From: Methylotenera sp.
Lineage (GTDB): Bacteria; Pseudomonadota; Gammaproteobacteria; Burkholderiales; Methylophilaceae
DNA: 64,000 nucleotides
Direction: 5' to 3'
Assembly: GCA_030693535.1 (NCBI GenBank)
Contig: JAUYAL010000074.1
Span: forward strand, 124,001 to 188,000
Part shown: positions 27,428-36,949 of the stretch, piece by piece
How the letters are laid out: every line of letters begins with the position of its first letter
Numbering within the stretch: the first letter of the stretch is position 1
Made by a program: the position numbers and the translations under genes
Notes under the pieces: model-generated
Told to the model about the DNA's origin: nothing
Seen by the model: the letters and a program-made list of their open reading frames with translations, nothing else
Databases searched by the model: none

Positions 27428-28720
27428 ATGCAAACTAATCAACCACATGTAATTGCTGTAGAACAATTACAAATCGGTATGTATATTCACCTCGACTTGG
27501 GTTGGATGGATCATCCATTCACAGTCAGTAACTTTAAAATTAAAGATGCAGAGCAAATTGATAAAATCAAAAAAACAGGTCTAAAAAGACTACGTTATGA
27601 CCCAGCTCGTAGCGATTGTCTGCCATTACCGATGCCTGCAATTGTTGCCACCACCACCGCTACATCCGTCATCACCAATCATACTGTCTCAGAAGACGAT
27701 GCAAAATCACAAGCCACGGTCAAAAATGCGCGGCTAAAGCAACTACACCGTGTTATTGATGAAAATGAAAAGAAATTCGTCATCGTCAGTGATATGACTC
27801 GGCAGATTTCACGCAATATTCTTTCATCACCTCAAGCATCTATAGAACAAGCCGAATTTATTATAAATGACATGGTGGATACTGCCCTAACAGAAGGCGA
27901 CATAGCTGTTCACGCACTTAATGGTAATCGTTCAAGCGATGCCAATTATCAGCACCCTCTCAACGTCACGGTACTTGCACTTATTATGGCCAAGGCTATT
28001 GAAATGTCTAAAGAAGATGCGAAACTTCTGGGCATGGCTGCACTGTTTCATGATATTGGTAAAGCAGAGATTACAGATAAAATTTTAATGAAGAAAGATC
28101 CGCTAACAAAATCAGAACAAGCACACTATGAGCAACATAGCGAATTTGGCGCAAGAATAGCCAAAGAAGTTGGTCTGCCTATGCGTATCGGTAAAATAAT
28201 CTTGCAGCATCATGAATGCATTGATGGTTCAGGTTATCCAAAACATTTGAAGGCTGAACAAATAGACCCGCTTTCCAGCTTGATTGCGCTAGTCAATAAC
28301 TATGACAATCTATGCAACCCTAACAACTTCTTGCTTGCTAAAACTCCCTATGAAACCTTAGCTTATTTATACGCACATCAGCGCTCAAAATACGACGATT
28401 CTTTATTAAAACGTTTAATAAAATCACTCGGCATTTACCCACCAGGCAGCATCGTTCAACTATCTACTGGCATTCATGCAATTGTTATATCAGTGAACCC
28501 TAACAAGCCTTTACGACCATTTGTAATGTTGCATGACAAACAAGCCACACGAAAAGAACCGTTGATACTTGATTTACGTGAAGAGCCAAGCGTGAGTATC
28601 AGCACCTGCTTACGGCCAAACCAACTTCCTCCAGACGTATTAGATTACTTAAGGCCGCGCAATAGAATCAGCTATTTTATGGATATTGACACCTCGGAGA
28701 GTCAATCTGCAACAAACTAG
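27428..28720 (+). CDS. HD-GYP cyclic-di-GMP phosphodiesterase with DUF3391 N-terminus
   Basis: The 430-residue protein has a DUF3391 domain (about 6-95, beginning VEQLQIGMYIHLDLGWMDHP) and an HD-GYP domain (about 160-345). Metal and catalytic residues are His208-Asp209 in LFHDIGK, His261-His262 and GYP at 269-271. It should hydrolyse c-di-GMP to GMP. It lies 30 bp after the GGDEF-EAL gene and ends 22 bp from a convergent gene. Confidence 0.94.
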   Translation: MQTNQPHVIAVEQLQIGMYIHLDLGWMDHPFTVSNFKIKDAEQIDKIKKTGLKRLRYDPARSDCLPLPMPAIVATTTATSVITNHTVSEDDAKSQATVKNARLKQLHRVIDENEKKFVIVSDMTRQISRNILSSPQASIEQAEFIINDMVDTALTEGDIAVHALNGNRSSDANYQHPLNVTVLALIMAKAIEMSKEDAKLLGMAALFHDIGKAEITDKILMKKDPLTKSEQAHYEQHSEFGARIAKEVGLPMRIGKIILQHHECIDGSGYPKHLKAEQIDPLSSLIALVNNYDNLCNPNNFLLAKTPYETLAYLYAHQRSKYDDSLLKRLIKSLGIYPPGSIVQLSTGIHAIVISVNPNKPLRPFVMLHDKQATRKEPLILDLREEPSVSISTCLRPNQLPPDVLDYLRPRNRISYFMDIDTSESQSATN

Positions 28721-28742
28721 ATTATGCAATTAACTCTAGCAA

Positions 28743-29960
28743 TTACAGCCCTAATATCAGAAAACCATCTTTAGCAGTATTCCAAGCTAAATATGGCTGC
28801 TTATCTTTAGCTATCAATAGTGGATAATCAGCCTTATCTGCTGTACTGGCAATCATTTTAGCCTCACCCCAGTTTCTACCACCATCGTCTGAAAATAGCA
28901 TCATAATCGTGTTGTTTTTAGCTTCGGTTTCACGCCAAACCAGCCAAACTTGTTCACCGATACTTAGCAACGACGGGTGGCCCGCCTGTTTTTTATGACT
29001 ACCAAATTTTTTAGCAGGTGAGGGAACCCAAGCTTCGCCGTCCATACGCGCATAAAACAAACTGGCTTTTTTTCCTGAATCATCATTACCACCATCAAAC
29101 CATGCCATGTGGTAACCCCACCAATCTTTACCTTCACCACCACTAGTCAATGCGGCACCGTGATGTGGGCAACCATCTATCTTCCAGCGACCAAAAGTAG
29201 CACGTTTGATAACAGGTTTTTTGTCTGTGCTGAGTGGGATTTCAGCAATCATATGATCGCGTTCACTACCTTCAAACACATGCCGCCACATTGCAACCAC
29301 CGTACTATTTAAATTTGCACCATCCGATTTGTTTGTAAGAGCTATGCGACAACATTCACAACTACTATCGGCAAGCTTTTGTTCTAGCGCAAAGCTTACG
29401 CCTTTATCAGTTGAAACTGCATAATAAATTGCTGCGCCATCGTATGGCTTGCCAGATGCTTTAGCGGCAATTAAATCACGCTTATCAACCCAAGAAATAG
29501 TGATGTTTCCATTAGGCGACACATTAAGCGTTTCAAATCGATGGGTAATTTCAGTGCGATCCTGATGTACGATATAAGGTTTCTCAAAAGTTTCACCATG
29601 ATCTATCGACCGTACAAACCAAATGTAACCTGAGAATGGTTTTTTTAGCGGCTCGGTCCAAGAGAGGTAGATATTACCTTCTGGGCCAATTGCAATTTTT
29701 GGTCTAGCCTCACCATCTGCAGCAATTTTTTGTGGTTTCGGGTTAATTTGAATTGGTTTAGAGAAGCTTTTGCCTAAGTCGTGGCTAACATCCACCACTA
29801 CAAAATTATTTTTAACACTAGCACGCCACAACCCCCCTTGCGCATCAAAAGCCACACTAATTGCAAGTTTAGATTTTAAGGGTTTAGTATGTTCTTCATG
29901 TGCAAAAAGCTGCGTGCATGCCAATAATAGTATTAACTTAACTAAAGTTTTCATGCACAA
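28743..29960 (-). CDS. Exported Asp-box beta-propeller with CxCC motif (propeller A)
   Basis: The 405-residue protein has a signal peptide (cleaved near Ala20) and four or more Asp-box repeats: SHDLGKSF (59-66), SIDHGETF (118-125), STDKGVSF (183-190) and SDDGGRNW. Automatic annotation would call it sialidase-like, but no sialidase F/Y-R-I-P motif is present. It carries CECC (Cys201, 203, 204) and WKIDGCPHHG with Cys264 and His266-His267. The same signature is in the gene at 31878. It is the last gene of a unit with exbD, exbB, tonB, a second propeller and a TonB receptor. A periplasmic metal or metal-complex binding role is inferred. The enzyme function, if any, is unknown. Confidence 0.8.
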   Translation of the reverse strand: MCMKTLVKLILLLACTQLFAHEEHTKPLKSKLAISVAFDAQGGLWRASVKNNFVVVDVSHDLGKSFSKPIQINPKPQKIAADGEARPKIAIGPEGNIYLSWTEPLKKPFSGYIWFVRSIDHGETFEKPYIVHQDRTEITHRFETLNVSPNGNITISWVDKRDLIAAKASGKPYDGAAIYYAVSTDKGVSFALEQKLADSSCECCRIALTNKSDGANLNSTVVAMWRHVFEGSERDHMIAEIPLSTDKKPVIKRATFGRWKIDGCPHHGAALTSGGEGKDWWGYHMAWFDGGNDDSGKKASLFYARMDGEAWVPSPAKKFGSHKKQAGHPSLLSIGEQVWLVWRETEAKNNTIMMLFSDDGGRNWGEAKMIASTADKADYPLLIAKDKQPYLAWNTAKDGFLILGL

Positions 29961-30020
29961 AACATTATACTGGTCTTGGTGAATTTAAATGTTGGGGCAT
30001 TGAAGATTGCTGGCTAAGTG

Positions 30021-30443
30021 CTACTGACTAAGTGAAGGATCAGTCACAAAACCAATTTTAACTAAACCAGTTTTAGCTGCTTCAGACATCACGATTGCTA
30101 CATTTTCATAATGCGTCAATTTATCCGCTTTGATATGCACTTCAGGTTGCGGTTCTTTTTTTGCTTCAATGGCAAAGCGCTGTGCTAGCGTTTCTTTTGT
30201 GACTAACTCGCCATTCCAAAACAAACTACCGTCCGTTTTAACACCAAGTTCCACATGGTCTGGTTTAGTAATATTGGGGTTACTTGACGCTTTTGGCAAA
30301 TCAACTTTGACTGAATGCGTGAGTAAAGGCGCAGTGATAATAAATATCACCAATAACACCAACATCACATCCACTAGCGGCACGACATTAATTTCCGCCT
30401 TTACCGAATGCTGTTGCTGTGAATTAAAACTGCCAAAGCTCAT
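30021..30443 (-). CDS. exbD: Biopolymer transport protein ExbD
   Basis: ExbD pairs with ExbB to pass the proton gradient to TonB. The 140-residue protein has a short cytoplasmic start, one membrane helix (about 19-43) with the essential Asp in VVPLVDVMLVLLVIF, and a periplasmic domain. Its ATG overlaps the exbB stop by four bases. It is part of the dedicated TonB unit of this locus. Confidence 0.94.
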   Translation of the reverse strand: MSFGSFNSQQQHSVKAEINVVPLVDVMLVLLVIFIITAPLLTHSVKVDLPKASSNPNITKPDHVELGVKTDGSLFWNGELVTKETLAQRFAIEAKKEPQPEVHIKADKLTHYENVAIVMSEAAKTGLVKIGFVTDPSLSQ

Positions 30444-31162
30444 GATGCTTCGCCCACAGACTTGAGTTCTGGTTTGCTTTTTTCTTCAGCATGACTCATC
30501 GTCAACATCACAAACAAGTCATGCGCAAAGGCGTCTAACTTAGCAAGCCACATACGATTTCGGCGATTAAATGCGTTGTAGGCAAACACCGCTGGAATCG
30601 CCACAGCCAAGCCTATCGCAGTCATAATTAACGCCTCGCCTACAGGGCCAGCTACTTTATCCAACGTACCTTGGCCTGAAAGACCTATATTCACCAAGGC
30701 ATGATAAATTGCCCAAACCGTACCAAACAAACCAATATATGGTGAGGCAGAGCCAGCAGACGCTAATATAGTCAGTCCATTTTCAGTTCGTGCTGTTTCT
30801 TGGTCAATACCATTACGCAAAGCACGTGTCATAAACTCAGACATGCCACCTGCATCGGAGAGCTTTTGAACACCATGGCTACGAGCATGACTTAGCGCTG
30901 TTAGTCCCTCATCTGCCAAATTAGCGAAAGCGTTATTCGGCTTAACTTTCTTAAAACTATTAGCCAAAGCTTCTAAAGAATGATGTTGCCAAAATTGAGC
31001 TAAAAATATCTTAGCACGGCGCGCTTCCAGCCAATTAGCTAAGCCTTTGGTAACAATTAAATACCAGGTAGCCACTGATAACACTAATAAAAATACCAAT
31101 ACAGCCTTACCAACGGTATCCACATTTGCAATAAAGTTTGCAGCGCCCAATTCTTGTGACAT
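30440..31162 (-). CDS. exbB: Biopolymer transport protein ExbB (MotA/TolQ/ExbB)
   Basis: The 240-residue membrane protein has three predicted helices, near 17-38, 125-160 and 165-195. The hallmark GLFGTVWAIYHALVNIG and the glycine-rich third helix with GEALIMTAIGLAVAIPAV are present. It lies 38 bp behind tonB and overlaps exbD. Homology to TolQ is excluded by the company of tonB and two receptor-linked genes rather than tolA/tolB. Confidence 0.94.
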   Translation of the reverse strand: MSQELGAANFIANVDTVGKAVLVFLLVLSVATWYLIVTKGLANWLEARRAKIFLAQFWQHHSLEALANSFKKVKPNNAFANLADEGLTALSHARSHGVQKLSDAGGMSEFMTRALRNGIDQETARTENGLTILASAGSASPYIGLFGTVWAIYHALVNIGLSGQGTLDKVAGPVGEALIMTAIGLAVAIPAVFAYNAFNRRNRMWLAKLDAFAHDLFVMLTMSHAEEKSKPELKSVGEAS

Positions 31163-31200
31163 ATCAACCTACCTTTATAATCAAAATCACTATATTTAAA

Positions 31201-31866
31201 TTAATTCAAAATAAAATCAAATGGTTGCAAAGCGACAGCACGCACTGCCTTACCATCACGTGTTGCTGCATTACACCGCCAACTTTTAACAGCCGCCAAA
31301 CCTGCCTCATCCAAACGCTTATAGCCAGAGCTCTCGACCACCCGCGCAGAAATAACCCGTCCAGCTTCATCCAGCTCCACTTTCAGCTTAACCTGTCCTT
31401 GCTCACCTAATCGACGAGAAATTGCAGGGTAATTCGGCGGATTACGGTCTGGACAAGCCAGAGACAATTCTGAAGACATCACAACAGGCCCTACTGGCTT
31501 TGCCGGCTCTTCTATCACGGGGGCAGGTGGCTCTTCAATGATGGGCTGCGGAGGTGGAGCAACGGGCTCAGTCGCTGAAATCACAGGCGCTTCAGCCACT
31601 AATATTGGCGCTGGTTGCGGGCGAACGATTGGCTTTTCTTTCACCAACTCAACTTTTTTTGGCGGCGGTTTAGGTGGCTCAGGTGGTGGAGGCTCTTCTT
31701 TTTTTTGTGGCGGATTAATCAGATTCACAAACAAAGTCACCGCTTCTTGCGGTGGCGGAATTAGCTTATAGCTCATCGCCGCATATAGTAATGCGCCATG
31801 TATGGCTAATACAAATATTAATCCAGATAATTTATCCCAGCTTATATTGCTAAAGTACTCAGACAT
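31201..31866 (-). CDS. tonB: TonB energy transducer
   Basis: The 221-residue protein has one N-terminal membrane helix (about 13-33), a Pro-rich span across the periplasm (about 38-120, many Pro-Pro and Lys-Pro pairs) and a C-terminal TonB domain. The domain shows the typical YPAISRRLGEQGQVKLKVE start and a closing SWRC strand. It energises outer-membrane receptors, most likely the one at 33278. It lies 11 bp behind the propeller lipoprotein gene. Confidence 0.93.
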   Translation of the reverse strand: MSEYFSNISWDKLSGLIFVLAIHGALLYAAMSYKLIPPPQEAVTLFVNLINPPQKKEEPPPPEPPKPPPKKVELVKEKPIVRPQPAPILVAEAPVISATEPVAPPPQPIIEEPPAPVIEEPAKPVGPVVMSSELSLACPDRNPPNYPAISRRLGEQGQVKLKVELDEAGRVISARVVESSGYKRLDEAGLAAVKSWRCNAATRDGKAVRAVALQPFDFILN

Positions 31867-31877
31867 TCATATCACAT

Positions 31878-33251
31878 TCAATGTTGTTGGCCACAGATAA
31901 TTGGCGTAAATGGATGTGTATTATGCCTCAAAAATGCAATTTTTGATAAGAACGCAGACTTGAAATTTTTTTTATTCTGTAAATCATCCCAACTCATCAA
32001 TGCTGTTTGCACACCATAACTTGGAGAAACGCCTGTCCATGCAAGCACCAATCCTGAACCATGCGCAACCATCTGTGGCACGCCAGTATCTCTGCCTGCA
32101 CTAATTTCTAAAACATGCTTTATCGAATCAGACCTGCCATCCATATTAATGGTTTGAAGTGCCAAACTTGATTTTTTACTCACACTATCAGTTGCAGTCA
32201 TCCAAGATATAACCGCCGTATTATCATCCTTCCAACCTACGCCAATCCGTCCAAGTGGTGAAGCTTCATCAATATCGACTGGCTTACTAAAGCTTTTCCC
32301 ACCGTCTTTAGAAAAGGCTGCTCTTACGCGTGAACGGTCACCCTCAGCGGTAAACCAGGCAGCAGCCACTTGCATACCACGCGCTGAAACTGCTGGGCCA
32401 TTAACAGGACATCCTTCAATCTTCCATCCCTCTGCACCTAAGGCTGCAGGAGTCGACCATTTCCCATCACGCAAAAGTGCCACGCGATTGTCACGAATCT
32501 CGCCATCGGTGCGTCCGCGCCACGCTACCACTGCCCCTTTTGGCGTGCTAGCAACAGATGTCCAACAGCAGGTACAAGTATTGTCGTCCAACACTTGCTC
32601 TGCTTCCATCGTGCCATCGCGGTGAATGCGGGTATAACGCAAATTAAAATTTCCAGACTTTTCTGGACGAATGGTTTTTTTAAAACCTGCAACCTTGTCT
32701 TCTTTTTTGACATATTCTCTGCCATCCAACCACACAATGCCAGCTTCTCCAGCATCAGCAAAAATTGTCGCAAAGCCATGTTCCGCCGCCACACCTTTAT
32801 CACGATGCGGGTGACCAATCTCTCGCCACGTATTACCTGCATCATTTGAAATTGCCAACGCCACATCGTAGTCAAAATTTTTGCCTCCTTGCTGCTTAAC
32901 TAACCAATGCGCGACCCAAAATTGCTTATCAATCGCAACCACAGATGGATAATCCGCCCAATTCACAAACCAATTTTCACCTTGCGCTACCTCACCTTGC
33001 TTAATCCAGCTACCATCATGCAATACGCTAAATTTCAGCACATGGCCTTTACCTTTGGGCTCTACCCAGCTCATTAGCACATCACCATTCGGCAAATTTC
33101 GCAAACGAGGTAATCGGCTACCAGCCATTGCTGGCGCTTGGCCTGATTGCATCTTCAGCTCAGCATTACTGTCAGATGCTGTATTTTTCAGGTCCGCGCT
33201 ACAAGATAAGCCTGCCAAACAAAGTAATACAATAAAATCCTGATATTTCAA
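31878..33251 (-). CDS. Asp-box beta-propeller, probable lipoprotein, with CxCC motif (propeller B)
   Basis: The 457-residue protein has a hydrophobic leader ending in a weak lipobox (LAGLSC, Cys17). It is likely anchored to a membrane. Asp-box repeats SNDAGNTW (135-142) and SKDGGKSF are visible. The cysteine set matches propeller A: CTCC (Cys226, 228, 229), then WKIEGCPVNG with Cys281. Overall length and spacing differ, so the two are paralogues, not a recent duplication. It lies directly between the receptor gene and tonB, 26 and 11 bp away. A role in capturing or processing the receptor's metal cargo is an inference. Confidence 0.8.
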   Translation of the reverse strand: MKYQDFIVLLCLAGLSCSADLKNTASDSNAELKMQSGQAPAMAGSRLPRLRNLPNGDVLMSWVEPKGKGHVLKFSVLHDGSWIKQGEVAQGENWFVNWADYPSVVAIDKQFWVAHWLVKQQGGKNFDYDVALAISNDAGNTWREIGHPHRDKGVAAEHGFATIFADAGEAGIVWLDGREYVKKEDKVAGFKKTIRPEKSGNFNLRYTRIHRDGTMEAEQVLDDNTCTCCWTSVASTPKGAVVAWRGRTDGEIRDNRVALLRDGKWSTPAALGAEGWKIEGCPVNGPAVSARGMQVAAAWFTAEGDRSRVRAAFSKDGGKSFSKPVDIDEASPLGRIGVGWKDDNTAVISWMTATDSVSKKSSLALQTINMDGRSDSIKHVLEISAGRDTGVPQMVAHGSGLVLAWTGVSPSYGVQTALMSWDDLQNKKNFKSAFLSKIAFLRHNTHPFTPIICGQQH

Positions 33252-33277
33252 ACGTTATCCATTGTTTAGTAGGTAAA

Positions 33278-35455
33278 TTAAAACTTGGCGTTCCAAGAAA
33301 TTTCTGCAGCTCTTGGCTCACCCAACATAAATTGATTGGCATTATTATAACTGCGGTCAGCATAGAGTTTATCGGTTAAATTACGCATAGTGAGCATCAA
33401 CTCACCTTTACCTAATTTGTAACCTAAGGTTGCATCATAAGTAGCATAACCATCCATATATTTGGTGGGAGTATTGGCATTATCGCCACTACGTTTACCA
33501 ACAAAATGCGAGCCTAGACTAATTCTCCAGTCTGCATTAGGACGATAAGTAAGCCATAGATTGGCAGTTTTTTCAGGCACATCTGGCGGCAAATTGCCTG
33601 CACGCGACACTGCAACACCACTTACACTTTCATAAAATTTATCAAATTGTGCATCTAATATTGAAGCATTACCTTCAATGGTCCATTGGTCGGTTGGACG
33701 TAAAGTCGCTGTAAGCTCTATGCCGCGTGAGGTTTGCTCGCCAATTTGTATGGATTGCGCTGGATTGAGCGGGTCACGTGTTAAAACATCAGTGCGGTTA
33801 ATATCAAACAAAGCTACCGTTACTTCACCCAAACTATTTGGCAAGTTACCTTTTAAACCGATTTCTTTTTGCTTAGCACGCCCTAATTTAAAGTTTCTTT
33901 GTGCGAAAGTTAGTGTTACCAACTGCGAAGCTGGCTCTAGTGCGTTAGCCCACTGCCCATACGCAGTTAAGTTAGGCAAAATGTCATACACAACACCTAC
34001 GCGATATGAATTACCCGAAAAATCTTGACTGAATGTTGCTGGGTTAGCTGGAGTTGTTGCACGTAAATTATCCGATTGCAAATCTAGATAATCGCGTCTG
34101 GCAGAAAGTGATAATTTAAGCTTTTCAGTTAAATTTAAATAATCTTCAATAAAAAATGCTTTTTGTACCAATTCAGTTTCTCTAAAAGGTAAATAGGCTG
34201 AATTTGTAATAAACACTCCATTATCTGGATTATAGAGGTCAACCGAGTTTGCAGGACTTGTAAAAGGCGAGTTGTTAGTGCGCAAATGCTTATTACGTGC
34301 AATATCAAAGCCCGCCATAAAACGATTGCGCATACCTCCCAACTGATGATCAAAATTTACTTCTGTACGATTTCCGTAAAGCTTTTGGTCGTGCTTAATA
34401 TCATTAAAATCACCTCTATTCACTCTACCAGTAACAGCGTTATATGTGTAGATCTCAGAATTTTTCCAAACTCTATTTTCATTATTGTAATAAGTTTCGT
34501 TGCGCACTTTAATATTGTCTGTGGGTCTCCATTCAAGGTTTAGCCGCGTCCAGTTCGCTTCTTTATCCATTCTGTCATCTTCTACATTGTAATTATTATT
34601 GCGCGTACCACTTACGATGCGACCATTGATATGTGGGGTGCCAAAATAGCCTTCACCTTTATCGATGTAATACTCTTCTGACAGAGTAATCTTAAAATTC
34701 TCGGTAGCTTGGAAAGCTAGCTCTCCAGTAAAATGTGCATAATCATAAGATGAATCATCCACCCAACCATAAGAACCCTTATTAGCACCCTTGTAGCTAA
34801 TATCTGCGCGGTAAGCTAACGAATCTGCGGCTTTACCACCGATACCTAATCCGATGGTTTTGGTGTTCCATCTGTCATAAGCCAGCAACACTTCCTTTTC
34901 TTCTCGACCATCTGCTACTTTAGTGACAAAGTTAACTGCACCAGCCACTGTACCTATGCCATGCTGCATGGAGGACAAGCCTTTAATCACCTCAATACGG
35001 TCATAGTTAAAGGTTCCACGTGGCGTAATAGCTAGCCCAGGATAACGCAGACCGTTATATAAAGGCTGCAGTACACCTGAAAATCCACGCATTGATACGC
35101 AAGTGACGCCAAAACATTGCGAAGCAACTACACCTGCTGAATTTGTTAAGGCCTGTTGCGTAGTGGTATTGCCGCGCTCACGCATCAGCTCACTTGTAAT
35201 TACATCTATACTTGCTGGTGTTTCTTGCATGGTTAACCCCAAGCGACTGCTAGCCGAAACAGGAAAATCTAGTGGAATAGCCGATTTGTCTGTTTCAGCA
35301 CGAATTTGTATAGGCATTAATTCTGTTGCAGAGGCCCCTTCTACTTCTGCCAGATTGGTTTTTGCCTGCTCTGACAGGCGCTCAGTTGAGGCATCCTCCG
35401 CCATTAATAGCCCGCTATTACAAGCCAAAAATACTGCAAATGCTATTTTTTTCAC
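33278..35455 (-). CDS. TonB-dependent outer-membrane receptor (siderophore-receptor type)
   Basis: The 725-residue protein has a signal peptide (to about Ala19), a plug domain (about 70-175) and a 22-strand barrel ending in aromatic Phe. The plug contains QETPASIDVIT and IEVIKGLSSMQHG, as in ferric-siderophore receptors. It has an unusual Cys pair, CFGVTC (Cys114, Cys119), in the plug loop before VSMRGFSG. The start is a GTG at 35455 with AAGGGG 10 bases before it. It is the first gene of the six-gene propeller-TonB unit. The substrate is unknown; the thiol-rich partners suggest a copper or other soft-metal complex rather than iron. Confidence 0.88.
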   Translation of the reverse strand: MKKIAFAVFLACNSGLLMAEDASTERLSEQAKTNLAEVEGASATELMPIQIRAETDKSAIPLDFPVSASSRLGLTMQETPASIDVITSELMRERGNTTTQQALTNSAGVVASQCFGVTCVSMRGFSGVLQPLYNGLRYPGLAITPRGTFNYDRIEVIKGLSSMQHGIGTVAGAVNFVTKVADGREEKEVLLAYDRWNTKTIGLGIGGKAADSLAYRADISYKGANKGSYGWVDDSSYDYAHFTGELAFQATENFKITLSEEYYIDKGEGYFGTPHINGRIVSGTRNNNYNVEDDRMDKEANWTRLNLEWRPTDNIKVRNETYYNNENRVWKNSEIYTYNAVTGRVNRGDFNDIKHDQKLYGNRTEVNFDHQLGGMRNRFMAGFDIARNKHLRTNNSPFTSPANSVDLYNPDNGVFITNSAYLPFRETELVQKAFFIEDYLNLTEKLKLSLSARRDYLDLQSDNLRATTPANPATFSQDFSGNSYRVGVVYDILPNLTAYGQWANALEPASQLVTLTFAQRNFKLGRAKQKEIGLKGNLPNSLGEVTVALFDINRTDVLTRDPLNPAQSIQIGEQTSRGIELTATLRPTDQWTIEGNASILDAQFDKFYESVSGVAVSRAGNLPPDVPEKTANLWLTYRPNADWRISLGSHFVGKRSGDNANTPTKYMDGYATYDATLGYKLGKGELMLTMRNLTDKLYADRSYNNANQFMLGEPRAAEISWNAKF

Positions 35456-35529
35456 TTCATCCGCCCCTTGAATATAAGAGTTATTTTTAATATTTCGCGA
35501 TTGTATTAGAGAAATTAATTAAGCGGAAT

Positions 35530-35559
35530 GTGGTATATTGTCGCGCGACAATATGCCAC
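35530..35559. promoter_or_regulatory. 30-bp near-perfect palindrome between receptor operon and regB
   Basis: The left arm GTGGTATATTGTCGC and the right arm GCGACAATATGCCAC are complementary at 14 of 15 positions with no spacer. It lies 75 bp before the receptor start and 99 bp before regB, in the divergent intergenic region. GTCGC/GCGAC resembles half-sites reported for RegA-type regulators, but in inverted order, so a RegA operator is only a proposal. No T-run follows on either side, which argues against a terminator. Confidence 0.7.
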
Positions 35560-35657
35560 AGGTGAATATTAGACAGGCTTAAGGTATTATTTTCATTAAC
35601 GTTTTATAATGTAGTTCTTTACTTAATCTGTTAATTTTACTGATTTAAACTAAACGC

Positions 35658-36935
35658 ATGCATACACTGCAAAAACCAATATCAAATGCAACTAGACTAA
35701 ACATGCAGCGCTTAATTATGCTGCGTGGCGTGGTAATGACTTGCCTAAGCTTGGTTATTTTCGGTTTGTATCAAGCTTCCATTCCAATACCATTTATGCC
35801 ACTAGTATTGGCAATTACTGGACTAGCATTGCTGAGTTTGATTGCTTGGTGGCGGTTAAGAAAAACTTCGCAAACCACACCTCGTGAATTATTGATGCAG
35901 TTGTTTGGCGACATTATTGCTCTATCGATACTTTTTTATTTTAGCGGCGGTTACAGCAATCCATTTATATGGATGTTTTTATTGCCAATTACGGTAGCAG
36001 CGGTAGCCTTGCGGGCTGCCTTTGCTTGGCTGATTGCCGTCTTAAGCATTGCTTGCTATACATTGCTAATGTTTTATCACGTTCCACTTTCACATTTACA
36101 TATGCATACAAACGGCGATGCAAAGCTAGACATTCATCTTGTTGGCATGTGGATAGGCTTTGTCATTAGCTCGATTATTGTGGCCATTTTTATTGCGCGT
36201 ATTGGTCAGAACTTGCGTGATTACGATAAAAAAATAGCTGAGGTACGTGAAAAAGTGTTGGAAAGTGAACGCATGCTGGCATTAGGTACGCTCGCTACCA
36301 GTGCCGCACACGAACTAGGCACGCCGCTTGCCACAATAGCAGTAGTGAGCAATGAACTGACGCAGGAGTATGCGAATCAACCTGAACTATTACATCAACT
36401 TGTTCTTTTGCAAAAACAAGTGTCACGCTGCAAAGAAATATTATCTAGCATCACTCGCAATGCTGGGCAGGCACGCGCAGAAGCTGGGCAAGGTTTAACC
36501 TTGCGAGAATTTCTACAGGACTCCATTCAACGTTGGAGAGATACGCGCCCAGCGACCGAACTTGTAGTGAATATAAAGAACAATGCATTTGACCCGATGA
36601 TTGTGATGGACAGAACGTTGACGCAAGCCATTCAAAATATGCTGGATAACGCTGCCGATGAGTCACCAGAACGCGTTTTGTTTAATGCCGATTGGGATGA
36701 GAAAGTATTAAAAATACAGATAAGAGATTTTGGTAAAGGCTTAAGTGCTGAAACAAAAGAAATGTTAGGCACGCCGTTTTTTACTTCAAAAAATGATGAG
36801 GGCATGGGCTTGGGTGTCTATTTAACACAGACATCATTGGCGCGCTATGATGGTGAACTAAGTTTGAATAACCATTCTGAAGGTGGCGTGCTAACCAGTG
36901 TAAAGTTACCATTAAGAAAATTACGCACTCAATAA
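35658..36935 (+). CDS. regB: Redox-sensing histidine kinase, RegB/PrrB family
   Basis: RegB kinases sense the quinone pool or respiratory flux and phosphorylate RegA. The 425-residue protein has six membrane helices (about 20-180). The quinone-binding GGYSNPF is at 97-103, the phosphorylated His218 in AAHELGTPLATI, and the redox-active Cys258 in QVSRCKEIL. The C-terminal ATPase domain has N and G boxes (LDNAADESP, DFGKGL, GMGLGVYL). All three RegB hallmarks are thus intact. regA follows after 14 bp. Confidence 0.93.
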   Translation: MHTLQKPISNATRLNMQRLIMLRGVVMTCLSLVIFGLYQASIPIPFMPLVLAITGLALLSLIAWWRLRKTSQTTPRELLMQLFGDIIALSILFYFSGGYSNPFIWMFLLPITVAAVALRAAFAWLIAVLSIACYTLLMFYHVPLSHLHMHTNGDAKLDIHLVGMWIGFVISSIIVAIFIARIGQNLRDYDKKIAEVREKVLESERMLALGTLATSAAHELGTPLATIAVVSNELTQEYANQPELLHQLVLLQKQVSRCKEILSSITRNAGQARAEAGQGLTLREFLQDSIQRWRDTRPATELVVNIKNNAFDPMIVMDRTLTQAIQNMLDNAADESPERVLFNADWDEKVLKIQIRDFGKGLSAETKEMLGTPFFTSKNDEGMGLGVYLTQTSLARYDGELSLNNHSEGGVLTSVKLPLRKLRTQ

Positions 36936-36949
36936 TTAAAGGTCGCACT

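Noticed and set aside
28743..33251. True sialidases
   Set aside because: Only Asp boxes match; the F/Y-R-I-P motif is missing and the context is a TonB system without sugar genes.
34135..34543. Overlapping open frames within the TonB receptor gene
   Set aside because: They have no recognisable domain and the receptor frame is intact across them.
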